The notes beneath the pieces were generated by a model. It was not told the DNA's origin. It saw nothing but the letters and a program-made list of their open reading frames with translations, and did no database searches. Position numbers and translations under genes: made by a program. A stretch of 64,000 bases of DNA from NCBI GenBank assembly GCA_009192285.1, contig WBVU01000018.1:992001-1056000 (forward strand). Reading direction: 5' to 3'. Every line of letters starts with the position of its first letter. Position 1 is the stretch's first letter. Source of the stretch: Morchella semilibera (taxonomy: Eukaryota > Ascomycota > Pezizomycetes > Pezizales > Morchellaceae). Shown here in pieces: positions 11,686 to 23,641 of the stretch.

Positions 11686-13028
11686 GCTAGAATAGAAGGC
11701 TGGACTTTCGTACCTTTAATACATTTCCGACTTTTATTAATATGGCCACGCGCATGTGGTAGGAATGTTGGTGGCGAAACCTAATTCTTGTATACTTGTT
11801 TATTCTTATGACCTATTTTTTTTGGCCGAATGCTTGTCCGGACTCTGTGCAGGTGTACGCTGTATGCAATCGGGTCCGCCTGAATGACACGCATTTTGTT
11901 AAAAGTTTGATGCCCAGCGTCTAAGCCCAGTGATAGTTAAATCTCAAGCACTAACGGACAACGCATACGCTGCTAGACTAGACCCACGATAACCACCACC
12001 AAGACTACCAGGGAAAAGAGGCCACCAAGTCCCCTGAGTTAAAGACATAATGTTAAGTGCTAGACCACAATATATATATCGTGAACATCTACACATATCC
12101 AGCCCGTCTACCGCACAACAATCTGTGTTGATTCAATAGGCTGGCCTATAAACTATTATGTAGGCTCTCAGGAACGAGCACCGGTACTTGGAGTAGTAGT
12201 GAGGCTTACCTCACATACCCGCCCTACACGGTGTACCGACGACATATTCCAGCGTTTGCGTTCCCCACCTCCCCCCCTCCCCCCATCAACATCAGTAGCT
12301 GGCCAGTCACGCACGTAGTCTCAACGAACTGCCCCCACCATTCATTGCCCAATGCCAACTATTTTTTTGCCCTATCTTGTCTCCATAATGTCTATTCAAG
12401 AGATAGATAGATGGTGTTACTGGTGTAGTGGGATAAATGTTAGCAGACAAGAATAACTCAGATCCGAATTTTAGCTATATAGAAAGTACACGTGCAGCTC
12501 AGGAATCTAGTAAGTGCGGCGCTGAGCTCTGACACGATCCATTGCCAAGCCACGATTGATCACCCATGACCCACTAGTAGTAATTGTAAATCAATTGCGA
12601 AAAATAGTAGAACTATGTAGGATACAAATCACAGCAACAGCTTTTCAAACTCGAGACACAGGAATGTGAAAGTAGAGCAACAAAAGAAACGTAACACGAA
12701 GAAAGGAGAGACAATGAACAACAAATAGATAACCACCATCATTAACCGTGCCCACCCCCTGCCTGATACCAGCCACTCTTCCCGCGCCGGTTACCCCATA
12801 CACATTTTTTTGTATAAATATTGAAACACAGGAGTATTTATAAGAGATTTTATCCTCCCGACAAATAAAGAAAAAAAAATTGGAATAAGCGGTTAGATTG
12901 GAAAACAGAAACCATAACCCCGGAACCGACAGTAATAAAAAGCCTAGAGTAAACCCTCATAGACGGAATGATAAGACATGGGAACTAATGTCGAACAAGT
13001 GAGGGTTAATCTTATGTATCAGTACCCT
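11686..13028. other. gene-free stretch between convergent genes
   Basis: Shared 3' flank of the PX gene and ARS2. A C-run lies at ~12265-12290. AATAAA-like signals occur near 12865 and 12934, suited to the ARS2 3' end. No coding or RNA gene seen. Confidence 0.55.
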
Positions 13029-15649
13029 CTAGTAATCCAACTCCTCTACTGCCTTCTTTTCTCCTCCACCGGCTGCATCGAGGTCCATATAACTTTTGAC
13101 GCTTCTACCTAAGACTGCAAGTTCGGCTTCAGGGCCAGTGGAGCCACCAATTGAACCCGATCTCCCGCTAGGCCCACCGGTACCTTGTCGGACCTCACGC
13201 ATATCTCTATCCCTCCTGTCTCTATCCCTCTCCCTTTCGTTCCTATCAACCGGGCCGCCACGTCTACCAGCGTATGGTGCATATCTTTCTCTACCAGGGG
13301 GCCCACCGACAGGTAATATAGTACTACCAGCAAGTGGTAGGCGATTCTCCCTTCTTCTCATGGGGCCTACACCGTTGCCATCGCGACGGGGGTCCGAGGG
13401 AAGACCAGGGCCTCCAGGGCCTCCGTTAAGGTGGCCAGGGATGTATTTATCACCTGTAGTGTGATGTCCCGGGAAGAATGCAGTGCTGAAATTGAAACTT
13501 GCTGGTGGGAAAGCACCTGCAGTAGGGCCACCGAATCCTCCTAATGGAAGCATGGGGAAGCCTCCTCTACCACCTTGCACTGTCGTGAATCCACCTTGGC
13601 TATTCTGTTCCAGCTTTGGCGGATGTACGCGGCATGGGTCGAGAACGTAACTGTTGACCAGGGAAGCCTCAGCCTCAACACCCTGAAGCCACTCTGAATG
13701 TTTCTTATCCAAATGCTTTCTCCAAAATTCTTCGGCCTTGAATAACTTTGTGCAGCCTGCGACTTTACATCTGTACTTGCCTTCGTCTTCCTGTTTCATA
13801 CTCTTCATAATTTCTTCCTCCACTGCCTCGTCGATTGGCTTCCCTCCTACCTTCTTGAGTCTTTCTCTATAGTCCTCGTCATTTGGTTGAGGAGGACTAA
13901 CAAACATTTCCAACTTTTCCTGCCATGTCTTGGTCCAATTGATTGTCCTTGTTTCCGGGACATACTCACTGGACGGGGTTGGGCGTCTAGTGTGACCACC
14001 AGGACACTTTCTGGTGAGTTCATGTATGGAGTCGGATGAAGACACACAGTAGATACAGAACGAGAATACGCGACGGAGGTACTCAACACCCAGATCAATA
14101 GTCTTTTTCTGGATCTTGAGCTGGACTTCTCCCTCAGCACCCTCTTCACCCTCCTCTTCGCTACCTTCCCGTTTTTCCCTTTCCCCACGGCCATATTCTT
14201 CCACCTTTTCTTTTATCATTTCCCATCCATCATACCCATTCATGTCATTTTCATCACAACGAAGTTCTGATTCGAACTTGATAATGCATTTTTCGACCAA
14301 TTCAGCCTCTTTTTTGATGTTTTCAGGCATGCTCATGGCCTCATTTAGCACCTTTCTCGTCCTAGCATTTGGAGGGCCATTGTGAATTCCCACATGGCAC
14401 ATAAAGTCACCATGAGTATCATCATGGATACTTTTACCATTCAGAAGCTCAACGGTAGACTCATCAACAGTCGCAGGCTCAGAGGTGGGGTCTGTTGGAT
14501 CTGTGGGGGACAGGAGGATAAAGCCAATGCGGTGGAACTTTTTTAAGGGGTTGGGGTCGGAGAGTGAGACGAATTGGAAATTGGGCAAATTGTTGGCAGC
14601 AAGCTAAATCCGTCATAATATCAGCACTTGTCACCGGGTATTCAAGTGCAAGTGAAACAAACCTCTTCTAGCTGCTTCCTGCTGACTGTGGGGCTAATTG
14701 TCTTGATCAACAGAACAGGCTTTAGACCATCATCCTCAATCCCTCTATTTATTTCCTCGATCTCTTCGCCAGTATCAGCACCAGCATTATCGCCCTGCTT
14801 GGGGGCGTGGTTGCCACTTTCTCTGTCGATACCATCCAATGCCCCATTCTCAAAGAGAACATGCCACCTTCTCCAGGCACCTTTCCGATAGGCTACAATT
14901 TTTTCTTTGACGGGCTCTTTCTCACCAGCAACATAGCGTTCTTTAAACCATTCGTCATTTTTATGGGAACTTACAAAGCTCCTGGCAAGTCGCGCCTGTA
15001 GCTCTTCTTTGTACTCTTCGTACTTATGTTTAACCTCCTCTTTCCTGTTACTACCAGGTTCACTTGGATTCTCCTGGTGATACCAATCAGAAAAATAATT
15101 GAAAGCTACTTGGTAGTCCAATTTATGTGGGTCAAATAGCATTGGATTCGCAGCAATACTTTGGGGCGGAACATATCGGTCAATTGTACCGGGCTTGGTT
15201 CCTGGAACTGGCAATCCAGTTGGATGGTGAGGATAAGGATCGAACCTTGGGCGCGAAGGAGAGCGTGAGCGGCGAGGCTGTGGAGAGCGGGGGACATATC
15301 GGTCAATATTTCCAGCCAGCATCGGGGGCGGTGATCGCGAGCGACGGCGATTACGAGGGGGCACTATGTAGAACCTGTTAGCAATTTTTTCAGGAATAAA
15401 ATCCCACCCGAGCCGCACTTGTTAGATAGCAAGCGATCACTCTAACAAGAATAGGAAAATGGCAAGAAACCCACCTGGACTTCTACCCCTACCTCTTCCA
15501 CTGGCATATGGCCAGTCGCCATCCAATCTTTCTGGTCTCTCGGCCAACCGACCGTAATCACTCTCTAGAGCAGAGCGATCCCGACTACCACGACTTCTGT
15601 CCCTGTCCCTATCACTGCCAGCGTAGCGGTCATTCGTTAAAAATGACAT
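13029..15649 (-). CDS. ARS2: ARS2/SERRATE-family RNA biogenesis protein, 816 aa
   Basis: Three exons: 15649-15475, 15363-14663 and 14603-13029. Introns are 111 and 59 nt, and all joins keep frame. The N terminus is rich in Arg, Ser and Asp (RDRDRSRGSRDRS), typical of nuclear RNA-processing proteins. Next comes the SERRATE/Ars2 N-terminal domain (DPHKLDYQVAFNYFSDWYHQ, then YEEYKEELQARLARSF), an RRM-like middle segment (LLIKTISPTVSRKQLEELAANN), and the C-terminal ARS2 domain with one C2H2 zinc finger (YRCKVAGCTKLF...HLDKKH). The tail is Gly/Pro/Arg-rich. Family members bind the nuclear cap-binding complex and route capped transcripts to processing, export or decay; this is family knowledge. Divergent from TSPO across 1.2 kb. 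Confidence 0.92.
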
Positions 15650-16865
15650 TTTTAGCAGTTAAGAGAAAGATCTCCGGCGGTCAGCCTTTGCGAGGATTCC
15701 TAGTTGAAGTAGGACGCGAGAAACGCGACAGTACTGTGGTCGAGGACTTTAATCTGTGGACGTGCCGAGACATGACCGAAACCGTTAAAAAAGATCAAAA
15801 AGAGAGCAACGAGTGTGAAGGGAAATGCGAGCGAAGTGGAGATAAGAGATTTTTTTTCAAGAGAGGGTAGGTGAGATAATAGGTGGGTAAAGGGGGGAGA
15901 AGAAACAGGGGAAGTAGCGAAGAGGTTGCATGTGATGAAGATCAGAGGGAGAGCAGAAAAAAAAAAGGTAACACACGAGAAGTGAAGGGAAAAAAAGATG
16001 TAGAAATGAGAACAGAAAGAAGAGAGATTTTGGGAGGCTAACGATGAGGATTGCTATTCCGTAGATGGATTGAATAGCGCAGTGGATGTGGTTGCGATGG
16101 TTGTTGTGATGAGCGTTGAAAGAGTGTGGTGGTGGTTGTGGGAGGAGAGGTTGAGAGGATGGATTACGACGGGTGGTGTGGGTGGGTAGTGTGGTAAGAA
16201 TATCAGGGAAGGGGGAAAAAGAAGATGGAAAATTAGACTTGGAACGGCCGACGTAACAAATGTGAGCTGACAGGCTGTCCTGTGAATAATCTGTGTGTGG
16301 AGAACTGCAGACAAAGCTCGCGCACGTACCACAGAGTAGAGTTACATGTAGGTAGTACCAAACAAAGCCCACACAATCGTCCCCAAGCGAGAGGATCATC
16401 AAAAGGACGCGTTCTTCACCTTCTGCCTCAGGAAGTAGGAACGTGGTTAATGCTATACCTATTACTACCTACAATTACTACATACATATTTCGGAGAAAA
16501 GTTTCAACGGTATGACAGCCTGACAGGGTCAACTCCTCCTGCTTTTTATTTTGTGGCTTGGGGTGCAGCAAACGTCACCCCCCAGGACCTCACCCAGCTG
16601 CAGTCAGATTTATGTCCGATCCCCACGTCCGACATTCCGAGTGCACATCTGGTTTGATCGTTCTCTCGGGTCCTTGTTTGTCCTAGATCTATGGAGCCTA
16701 TCTAGAGCCTACAAGTATATATAAAGTATATATAATCGAATCAATTCCCCCCCCACTCATTCATTTCTTTCTCTCCCTCTCCCTGCTCTGTTCCACTACA
16801 ATTCAAGTGGCTGGTAGTAGAATATATAACCTCAATCGAGTGAGTTCATATCTCGACAACTTATC
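15650..16865. other. divergent promoter region between ARS2 and TSPO
   Basis: About 1.2 kb without a gene. The half next to ARS2 is purine-rich on the + strand. One TACATGTA lies at 16343. The TSPO side has TATA-like and CT-rich sequence, listed separately. Confidence 0.6.
16716..16793 (+). promoter_or_regulatory. TATA-like and CT-rich core promoter of TSPO
   Basis: A TATATATAAAGTATATATA stretch (16716-16734) is followed by a C8 run and a CT-rich block (16746-16793). TATA plus a CT block just before the start region is a common layout in highly expressed fungal genes. The TSPO ATG lies ~130 bases after the TATA-like stretch. Inferred from sequence only. Confidence 0.5.
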
Positions 16866-17514
16866 ATGTCGTTCTTTCCATACGTCCCCTCAATCACCCT
16901 TCCTTCGCGGGTCTTTACCTCCCCTGCAGTCGCAATCCTCCTTCCAGTGACCCTCGGCTCAGCCATTGGATACGCAACCCGGCGTATGACTCCAATCCAA
17001 ACCTCAGTTTCGTCCGTATAGTAGCTACATAAGTACTAACACCCCTCCCCCCCCCCTTCTAGCAAAGGAAACCAAGCAAGTCTATGCTGCCATCCGGCAG
17101 CCCCCCCTGCGTCCACCCGCCTGGGTTTTTGGCCCCGTCTGGACGGTGCTTTACGGCACCATGGGTTATGCAGCGTACCGTGCAACCACCATCGGACTCG
17201 CACACCCCGATCCCTCCGTCCGTAGTCTGGCCCTTGTCGGCACAACAGCATATACCACGCAGCTCGGGCTGAACCTTGTGTGGATGCCGTTGTTCTTTGG
17301 ACTCAGGAAGCCAGTTCTGGCGTTGGCCGATATCATTGTGCTGACGGCGAACGTGGGGTCGCTGGCGGCATTATGGAGTCAGTGGGATATGACATCGGCA
17401 TACTTGATGATGCCATATCTGGCGTGGTTAAGTTTTGCGACCTATATCACGGCCGGCGTTGGGGTGCTGAATAATTGGGATATCTCCCGTGTGGGGAAGC
17501 AGAATTCGAGCTAG
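16866..17514 (+). CDS. TSPO: TspO/MBR-family membrane protein, 189 aa
   Basis: Two exons, 16866-16983 and 17063-17514. The 79-nt intron has a GTATGA donor and a C-run before CTAG; the join restores P-K-E-T-K. The protein has the five-helix TspO/peripheral benzodiazepine receptor signature: PSRVFTSPAVAILLPVTLGS (first helix), KETKQVYAAIRQPPLRPPAWVFGPVWTVLYG (the family hallmark, given here in parts: RPPAWVFGPVWT), GLNLVWMPLFFGLRKP, ALADIIVLTANV and a last helix near YLMMPYLAWLSFATYIT. Family members bind porphyrins and cholesterol in mitochondrial or secretory membranes; in fungi the role is unsettled. Length is normal. Confidence 0.93.
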
Positions 17515-18225
17515 TTGTGTTGGGAGGGACGTTCAATACAGTACCGTATTTGCCGGCTTCAAGTCTTTTCCGGTTTGGTTCTTTCTTGGCCAGTGCGATA
17601 CCCTGTAGTTTTACGTTTGCTTGCAGATAGGGAAATAGACTGGAGAGACAAGTGCCTTGAGAGTTATAAGCAATTTCCTAAATATCGATCGCGTGATTAT
17701 GTGCGTGCAAAGAGTACGCCTCGGGTAAGAGAATTGAGAGCATGTGAACAACAAAAGGGTGTTGCAGCGATTTCTACACTGGCACATAAATACAGTACAT
17801 ATGTCTTTGATTAATAAGAAAACAGTTACTCCGTTTCCCTGCCCAGCGAGATCCCTATTTACTGAGAATGGTGGTCCTCCTCCACCACGTAAAATCTGGC
17901 CGCCGAGCCTGCAGCCAAGAAATATTTGTATGTGAATCTCGCTGAGTAGGAATCTCGCTGAGCAGGTAAACTGAGTATGGCACTGTAACTACAAATAGCA
18001 GGTTCAAGTGTCACGCTCATCATGGCCAATCACGCTACCCGTGACATCCGTCAGTCCCGACCCGAGTGATCATCCATGCACAAACCCTAACCCTCAAACT
18101 GAAATTTGAGGCTCAAGGCCTGTCTCACTAACGTCAAAGTCACACCCAACACTGAAGGAAAGCAGCAGCCAGCAAAAGTATCACTCCATTCTCAAACAAA
18201 ACTATCACTACAAAGTTACGAAATC
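17515..18225. other. intergenic stretch between TSPO and REX1
   Basis: No gene seen. A duplicated TCTCGCTGAG(T/C)AGG unit lies at about 17937-17967. The sequence 18083-18093 holds two telomere-like CCCTAA units, too few to mean anything. Confidence 0.5.
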
Positions 18226-20321
18226 ATGGGACGGGGTAATAAGAAGCGTAAGCAACCTAACAACCCCTCCTCTGGGCCTACCCTGCCCATAGAGGAGCCA
18301 CCAGAGCTCCCTCTCGTCAAGTTTGGCGAGTTCAAGCTCACATCTAACTGCGGCCCCACAACTACACATACCGAAACCGACAAGGAAGAAGAAGAAGAGG
18401 GCGGGGACGAGTGGGAGCCTGCTAAAAAGAAACAAAAGAAGGCAAAAAAGGAGCCAAAGGGAAGGAATTACCCGGAGATGCTACTGAGCCCACAGAAACT
18501 GAGAGGTGCGGTCAAGATCAGTGATCTACAGAATCTGGCACTCTGGCTGGTGGCAGATGGAGTCGCACCACAATGGCTAATGGTTCGGGTACGCTGATCT
18601 TCTACCATCGTCCTTAGAGGGGAATTGCAAATACTAATAATGAAGAGCAGAATAAACCCGAGATACGTAGAGTCGTGGTGTTGATGGTCCCAGGCCTCAC
18701 ACTTGACATGTTTACTACGCCACTGCTACACCCGTCCGCCGCCTCCGCTGTTGCGGCCACAGAAGACTTCGGCGAACCTATCTCTCGAGAGGAAATTGGG
18801 GCAGTCAAGCCCGCCAGCCCGACGCCAAACCCCACGCCCAAACCCCCCGCCGACACCAATACGCCATTCTGGCCGACCGAGCTCTCTGTCGACAACCTCG
18901 CACCCTGTCTCTCCGAGTTCCCATCAATGTTCACTCACGTCTGGCCTATCAAGGCTGCCGGTGACGATCGCGGCAGTCGCCTCACCTCCCCCGTCACTTC
19001 CTTCCTCAGCAGCCCATTACCCAAAGGTTTCAACCCACCTAGTAACCGCGGCTCAAAATGTACCGTCTCAAGCCTCCTTATGTCCATTGACCAGCTCATT
19101 GATGATGAATACCCGCTACACTCTTCACAATTAGCTCAGCGCCGTGGCACTAACTCACCTAGCGAAGAGGATACTTCACTACTAGCTACTCGCGCAGAGG
19201 CGGGTTGGGCTGAGACAGACCTCACCCCGCGCGGTCCGCCCCGCGAGAACCAACAAGGCTCCGTAACAGAAGGCCTCACCATCTACGCAATTGATTGTGA
19301 GATGTGCATGACCACCGCCGGCCCCGAGCTCACCCGCATCTCTGTCCTCGACTGGGACGGCGACGTCGTCTATGACACCCTTGTGAAGCCTACACTTCCA
19401 ATCACCGACTACCTGACTCGCTTCTCTGGCATCACCGCCGAAAAACTTTCTAGCGTTACTACAACCCTTGCCGACGTTCAGGCGCACCTTAAAAGCATAT
19501 TTAGTAACGACACTGTCATTGTTGGACAGGCACTATACAACGATCTCATCGCAATGCGTTACACCCACCCACACATTGTGGATACGTCAGTCATATACAC
19601 GCACCCGCGTGGGCCACCGTTCAAGGCATCTCTCAAATCCTTAGCGTCTCGTTATCTCAAACGGGAGATCCAGGTCGGTGGTGCGTCAGGCCACGATAGC
19701 ATTGAAGATGCACGAGCGTGCCTCGACCTACTCAAGATGAAACTCGAACGCGGCACAGACTTTGGCAGCAACGAGCCGGTGACGGAAAGTATTTTTAAGA
19801 GAATGGAAAGATACCCAGTATATACTAGGGTCGGTGCTGTGGTGGACAGTGGCACAGGGCTCGAGAAGAAATGGCCGGGGGTTTCCAGGGCGATCACCGC
19901 AACAACAGACGACGAGGTCGTGAAAGGGATTGCAGCGTGTGTGACAGGAGACTCACAGAATAAACCCTCCCACCTCGTATGGGGCCGGTTACGGGGATTA
20001 GAAAGCGTTCGTGGCTGGGCAGGCACAGTGACAAGCACCACGAGTGCGGAGAAGCTTATAGACGCCGTCAAAGAGACAGCGGCATGTATTAAGAAAATTT
20101 GGGATGAGCTACCAAAATGCACGGCGTTCATTGTGTACTCGGGTACTGGGGACCCGCTGGAGATGAGGAGGCTCCTGAACATGCGGGGGGAGTTTAAGGA
20201 GCAATACAAAACAAAGAAGTGGGACGAATTGACAGTGAAGTGGACAGATGTTGAGGAACAGGAACTAAAAGAAGCGACGAGGGCTGCAAGGTGGGGTATT
20301 GGGTTTATGGATGTGAAGTAG
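18226..20321 (+). CDS. REX1: REX1-type 3'-5' RNA exonuclease (DEDDh), 677 aa
   Basis: Two exons, 18226-18588 and 18651-20321, with a 62-nt intron (GTACGC donor, ACTAAT branch). The N terminus is basic/acidic with a nuclear signal (KKKQKKAKKEPKG). The middle carries PEIRRVVVLMVPGLTLDMF, seen in fungal Rex1/Rnh70 proteins. The RNase T/DnaQ exonuclease domain spans roughly residues 330-485. Its catalytic set is visible as DEDDh: Asp336 and Glu338 (AIDCEMC), Asp419 (YNDLIA), His469 and Asp474 (GHDSIEDARACL). LVKPTLPITDYLTRFSGITA is typical. Yeast Rex1 trims 3' ends of 5S rRNA, 5.8S rRNA and tRNAs in the nucleus; the same role is inferred. The C-terminal ~190 residues resemble an RRM-like tail but are weak. 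Confidence 0.93.
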
Positions 20322-21587
20322 GTAGAGGAAAAAACTATATGGGGGTCAAAAATTTGTACGATTAGAAATGGGTACGGTCATGTTACTTAATGCATTGGGA
20401 CCAGACTAAATTAAAAGCATTTTCTTTCCATAGCTGTTTGTATACTGAGATCAGATAAGTTGGATTGAAGGACTAAAGTATGGCCTTTGATTACGTGTAA
20501 TATTCAATGTTGAAGGATATAGTCACTCTTGATCCAGAAAAAACAAAGATCCTTAGCCTTAGTTTTTGCAGGTCAGCTGCTGGTACTCAGCAAGATATGA
20601 GAAATTCGAGAAATTCTGATTTGCCACAGCTATAGGGTCCCTGCGGAGTTCTTTAGAAATACGAATGGATGACTTCCCGTAGAAAATTTAGAACCTACGT
20701 AGGTTTTCCGGCCAGTGTGGCAAAGGCTCACGAACAACCAATCATATTGGTGGTTTCCAGGTTTCTGAAGTTTAGAAATATATCCGAACCGACCCCTCCT
20801 CCCCCTCTCAGATTCTAAATTCCCACGGGAAGTCATCCAATACGTGGACTGGTTGCTAAGTGCTGGTATTATAATTATCTGTCATGTACGTTACGTACAT
20901 GTATCTGTATTTCCTTTCACTATATGTATGGTATTAATTAGTCTCGTGCCCATCCCATATTTTGGTGTGGTTGGAGATGTAGTATTTTATGTATTAGTAT
21001 TTTATGTATTAGTCCACACATAAAGAAATACCGATTGGGTCTGGGAACGAGACTACATGTAGGTATTAATAATCTAAATACTGACATATGTACTTACATA
21101 TATACCATAAACCGGTCTTAACACCACTGCTACCGTATCAATCTTTTTTTCCCTCTTTTTTTCCTTTTTCTTTTCTTGCTACTGTTAGTATGATAGGCTA
21201 GGCGGTAAATTTGATATCCTGACTGTTTCCAATTAAGATGTGACAAAAGGCTAGTCTCCATAATGTAATGGAGTTCGTGCGTTACGAATGGTTGATCTCA
21301 TCACCCTCCCGCTATCTACCCGCCGCCGTGCATGGCCCCAAGTACTAGTATGCCTCGCTGTCATGATCCTCAAAATACTGATCGGGCCCAGCTCTAATCG
21401 AATAGAATCGTAGTGTTACCACACTGCTATGCATGTCAACGCAGAAAGAGCAATATAGTCTTGTAGTGCGGAAGCTTTGACCCCGCCTTCATAATAATAT
21501 ATGTAGTAACCTAGGGAGCTCTAGCTAGCTATCATTTGTTTAATTGATAGTAATATCTCCTGGTCTCACTACTCTCGCCATTGCACT
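20322..21587. other. intergenic stretch with an inverted-repeat element
   Basis: Apart from the element at 20666-20839 no feature is clear. Two TACATGTA palindromes lie at 20896 and 21054. A repeated TTTTATGTATTAGT unit lies at about 20983-21013. Confidence 0.5.
20666..20839 (+). mobile_element. MITE-like inverted-repeat element, copy A
   Basis: A 174-bp element without coding capacity. The left end TGGATGACTTCCCGT pairs with the right end ACGGGAAGTCATCCA, and the match continues inwards less perfectly (GAAAATTTAGAA against TTCTAAATT). A diverged copy in opposite orientation lies at 50680-50836. The core shared by both copies includes GGCTCACGAACAACCAATC and CCGAACCGACCCCTCC. Flanks AATACGA and ATACGTG suggest, but do not prove, a target duplication. 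The superfamily is not determined. Confidence 0.75.
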
Positions 21588-23641
21588 ATGGATTTCTCAA
21601 ATTCAGAGTTGTATTGGAATCCCTGGTCCAGTACGGAACAGTTGGCGATAAGCTCGATCGAGCAGCCAATACGCACCGACCCTCCTATCGTGGACCTGGG
21701 GGGACCCGTGGAAGGGCTAGGAGGAGCTACAGATCAGGATATCCCTACCACTACTACGATCAGTATAGATAAAGATACGGCAATCGACAGTGAAACTTGT
21801 ACTAGACCTGGGGACCCAGCTCCTCAGACAATTAAGGGAGAGGGGCAAGCAGGACCTATTCTCACAGAAATGGACTTACCTCCCCAGGATAGTACAGAAG
21901 AAGAAACTACTGATGCCGTCGCACTGCCCCCTCAGAAAGTCGAAGGACCAACCCCCAAGCCCGTGGATCCGTCCCCTAAGGTTGAGGCAGAAGTATATAT
22001 CCCTCCGCAAACCCCGCCTCAGCCGCCCCAGAAAAAATACTTTGCTGGGGTAAAATGTTTCCGAGTCCAGGGAATTCCTAAATACTGGACCAATGAGCAA
22101 TTCGCACAATATCTCACCTCGCAAGGGCTCGATCCCCAGAACTTCACTGCATCACTCTACCCCTCCTGCTCTGGTGCTGATGTGAGCCAAACCGCGGTTT
22201 TGAACATAAAATTACAGGGCCCACCACCGGAGTTCGTTAAGCCCGTGTTAGAGAACGGAGAGGAATCTGTGTTTGTGGATGTGCCGGAATATGTGGCTGG
22301 TGAGAGGGGTGTACAGTTCGAGATGGATACACATTTCTATGATTTGACTCCTTTGAACAACCCAGAGGAGGGGCAGGATACTGTTGAGTAAGATATACCC
22401 CCCAGGGAATACATAGACTAAACCCTGAGTTGATACCTTGCGCAATTAGTATCGTTGCAGTTACAGGCCTTGCAGGACACGCATATGGTTCATGGAAGAG
22501 CCGGAAGACGCAAAAGATGTGGCTTCAGGATTTTCTTCCGATTGAGCCCGATATCCGACGGGTTAGGATAATGACTTATGGATATAATACAAAGCTTATC
22601 GAGGATACCGTAGATGATGGGATGGTAGATTATCGGCGACATTTCATCCAGCAGTTGACAAATTCGAGAGATTCACCTGAGGTGTGTATCGGCTATATTG
22701 TTCTTCCTGGATATGGGGTACGGATGATAAACTAACCTCTGTGTAGAAGAGAGGAAGACCGATCATCTTTATTGGACACAGTCTGGGAGGCATTCTAATA
22801 GCACAGGTTTGACGAAGAGTTCCACCAGGTGCTCTATGAGCGAGTACTAAGTGATTTTTTCCGGCAGGCATTGGTGCACTCGAAGAATATTCAACATAGC
22901 CGGCATATCCTTGAGGCAACCCATGCCGTGATACTTTTTGGAACCCCACACAAGGGCCTCAAGGTCTCGCAATTAGAGGAGATGATACAAGACATAGAGA
23001 AGAACTCAGACTCGACACGACTCCACCTTCTCTCGCAACTGAAAGAGAGCTCGCAATCTCACTGGTTAGAGGAGCAGCGTGACCATCTTGCTGATGTATG
23101 GGCGAATATCGGTATTGTTAGCTTCTATGAGACAGAAACAACGCCAACTGTCGCAAAGGTGACTTGAATATCCTCACCCATGAGATGCATAAACACAGAG
23201 TTCTAACGTCTTCTCCAGTCTGAATCAGGGGTGTATGGGCGCTTTGGTGAAGAAGTAGAAATGGTGACGAGAGTATCTGCGCAGATGGGATTTCCTAATG
23301 AGTTTAGGATACCTATTGGACGGAGCCATACCGAGATGGTGAAATTCCCGTCAAAAATAGACCCGGCTTATCGATCTGTGGTATCGCACATTGTCACATT
23401 CCTACGTGAGATTGGTAAGTAGTCGTAAGCTAAATTCGGATGTATGGAGTTTGGTACTTACCAGTGTACAGCATCTATCCAAGATAGAAAACGATCAATC
23501 AAGAAGTTTAAGGGTAAGTGGATATTAGGACCATATTCGGTTATAGTTATATTTTGACTCAGCGGTACTTTAGGTCGTGACCGTAAGGCGGAGCGGGAGT
23601 TTCTCAAAAACTTGGCAGTAAACCTCTTGTTAAAGAGGTGA
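21588..23641 (+). CDS. RRM-like plus alpha/beta hydrolase protein, 562 aa
   Basis: Seven exons: 21588-22387, 22450-22681, 22747-22806, 22868-23158, 23219-23414, 23472-23513 and 23574-23641. Six introns of 57-65 nt all keep frame. The first ~150 residues are acidic, Pro-rich and disordered. Then comes an RRM-like segment (CFRVQGIPKYWTNEQFAQYL ... FYDLTPLNNP) and a lipase/DUF676-type hydrolase starting at DIVAVTGLAGHAYGSW. It has the nucleophile elbow GHSLGG (Ser356), FGTPHKGL, and a late GRSHTEMVKF with the likely catalytic His. In filamentous fungi this pair usually heads STAND proteins (NACHT or NB-ARC with repeats), thought to act in non-self recognition. Here the protein stops at EREFLKNLAVNLLLKR, where the next domain would start. 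It may be a natural short form or a truncated gene. Confidence 0.82.

Noticed and set aside
15857-16402. Long Ser/Pro/Phe-rich frames (-) in the ARS2-TSPO gap
   Set aside because: Low-complexity purine/pyrimidine DNA of the divergent promoter region; no family motif.
18083-18095. Telomere-like CCCTAACCCT
   Set aside because: Two units only, interstitial; too short to be a telomere relic.
18703-19134. 143-codon frame (+) inside REX1
   Set aside because: Out-of-frame shadow of REX1, whose own frame carries the DEDDh domain.
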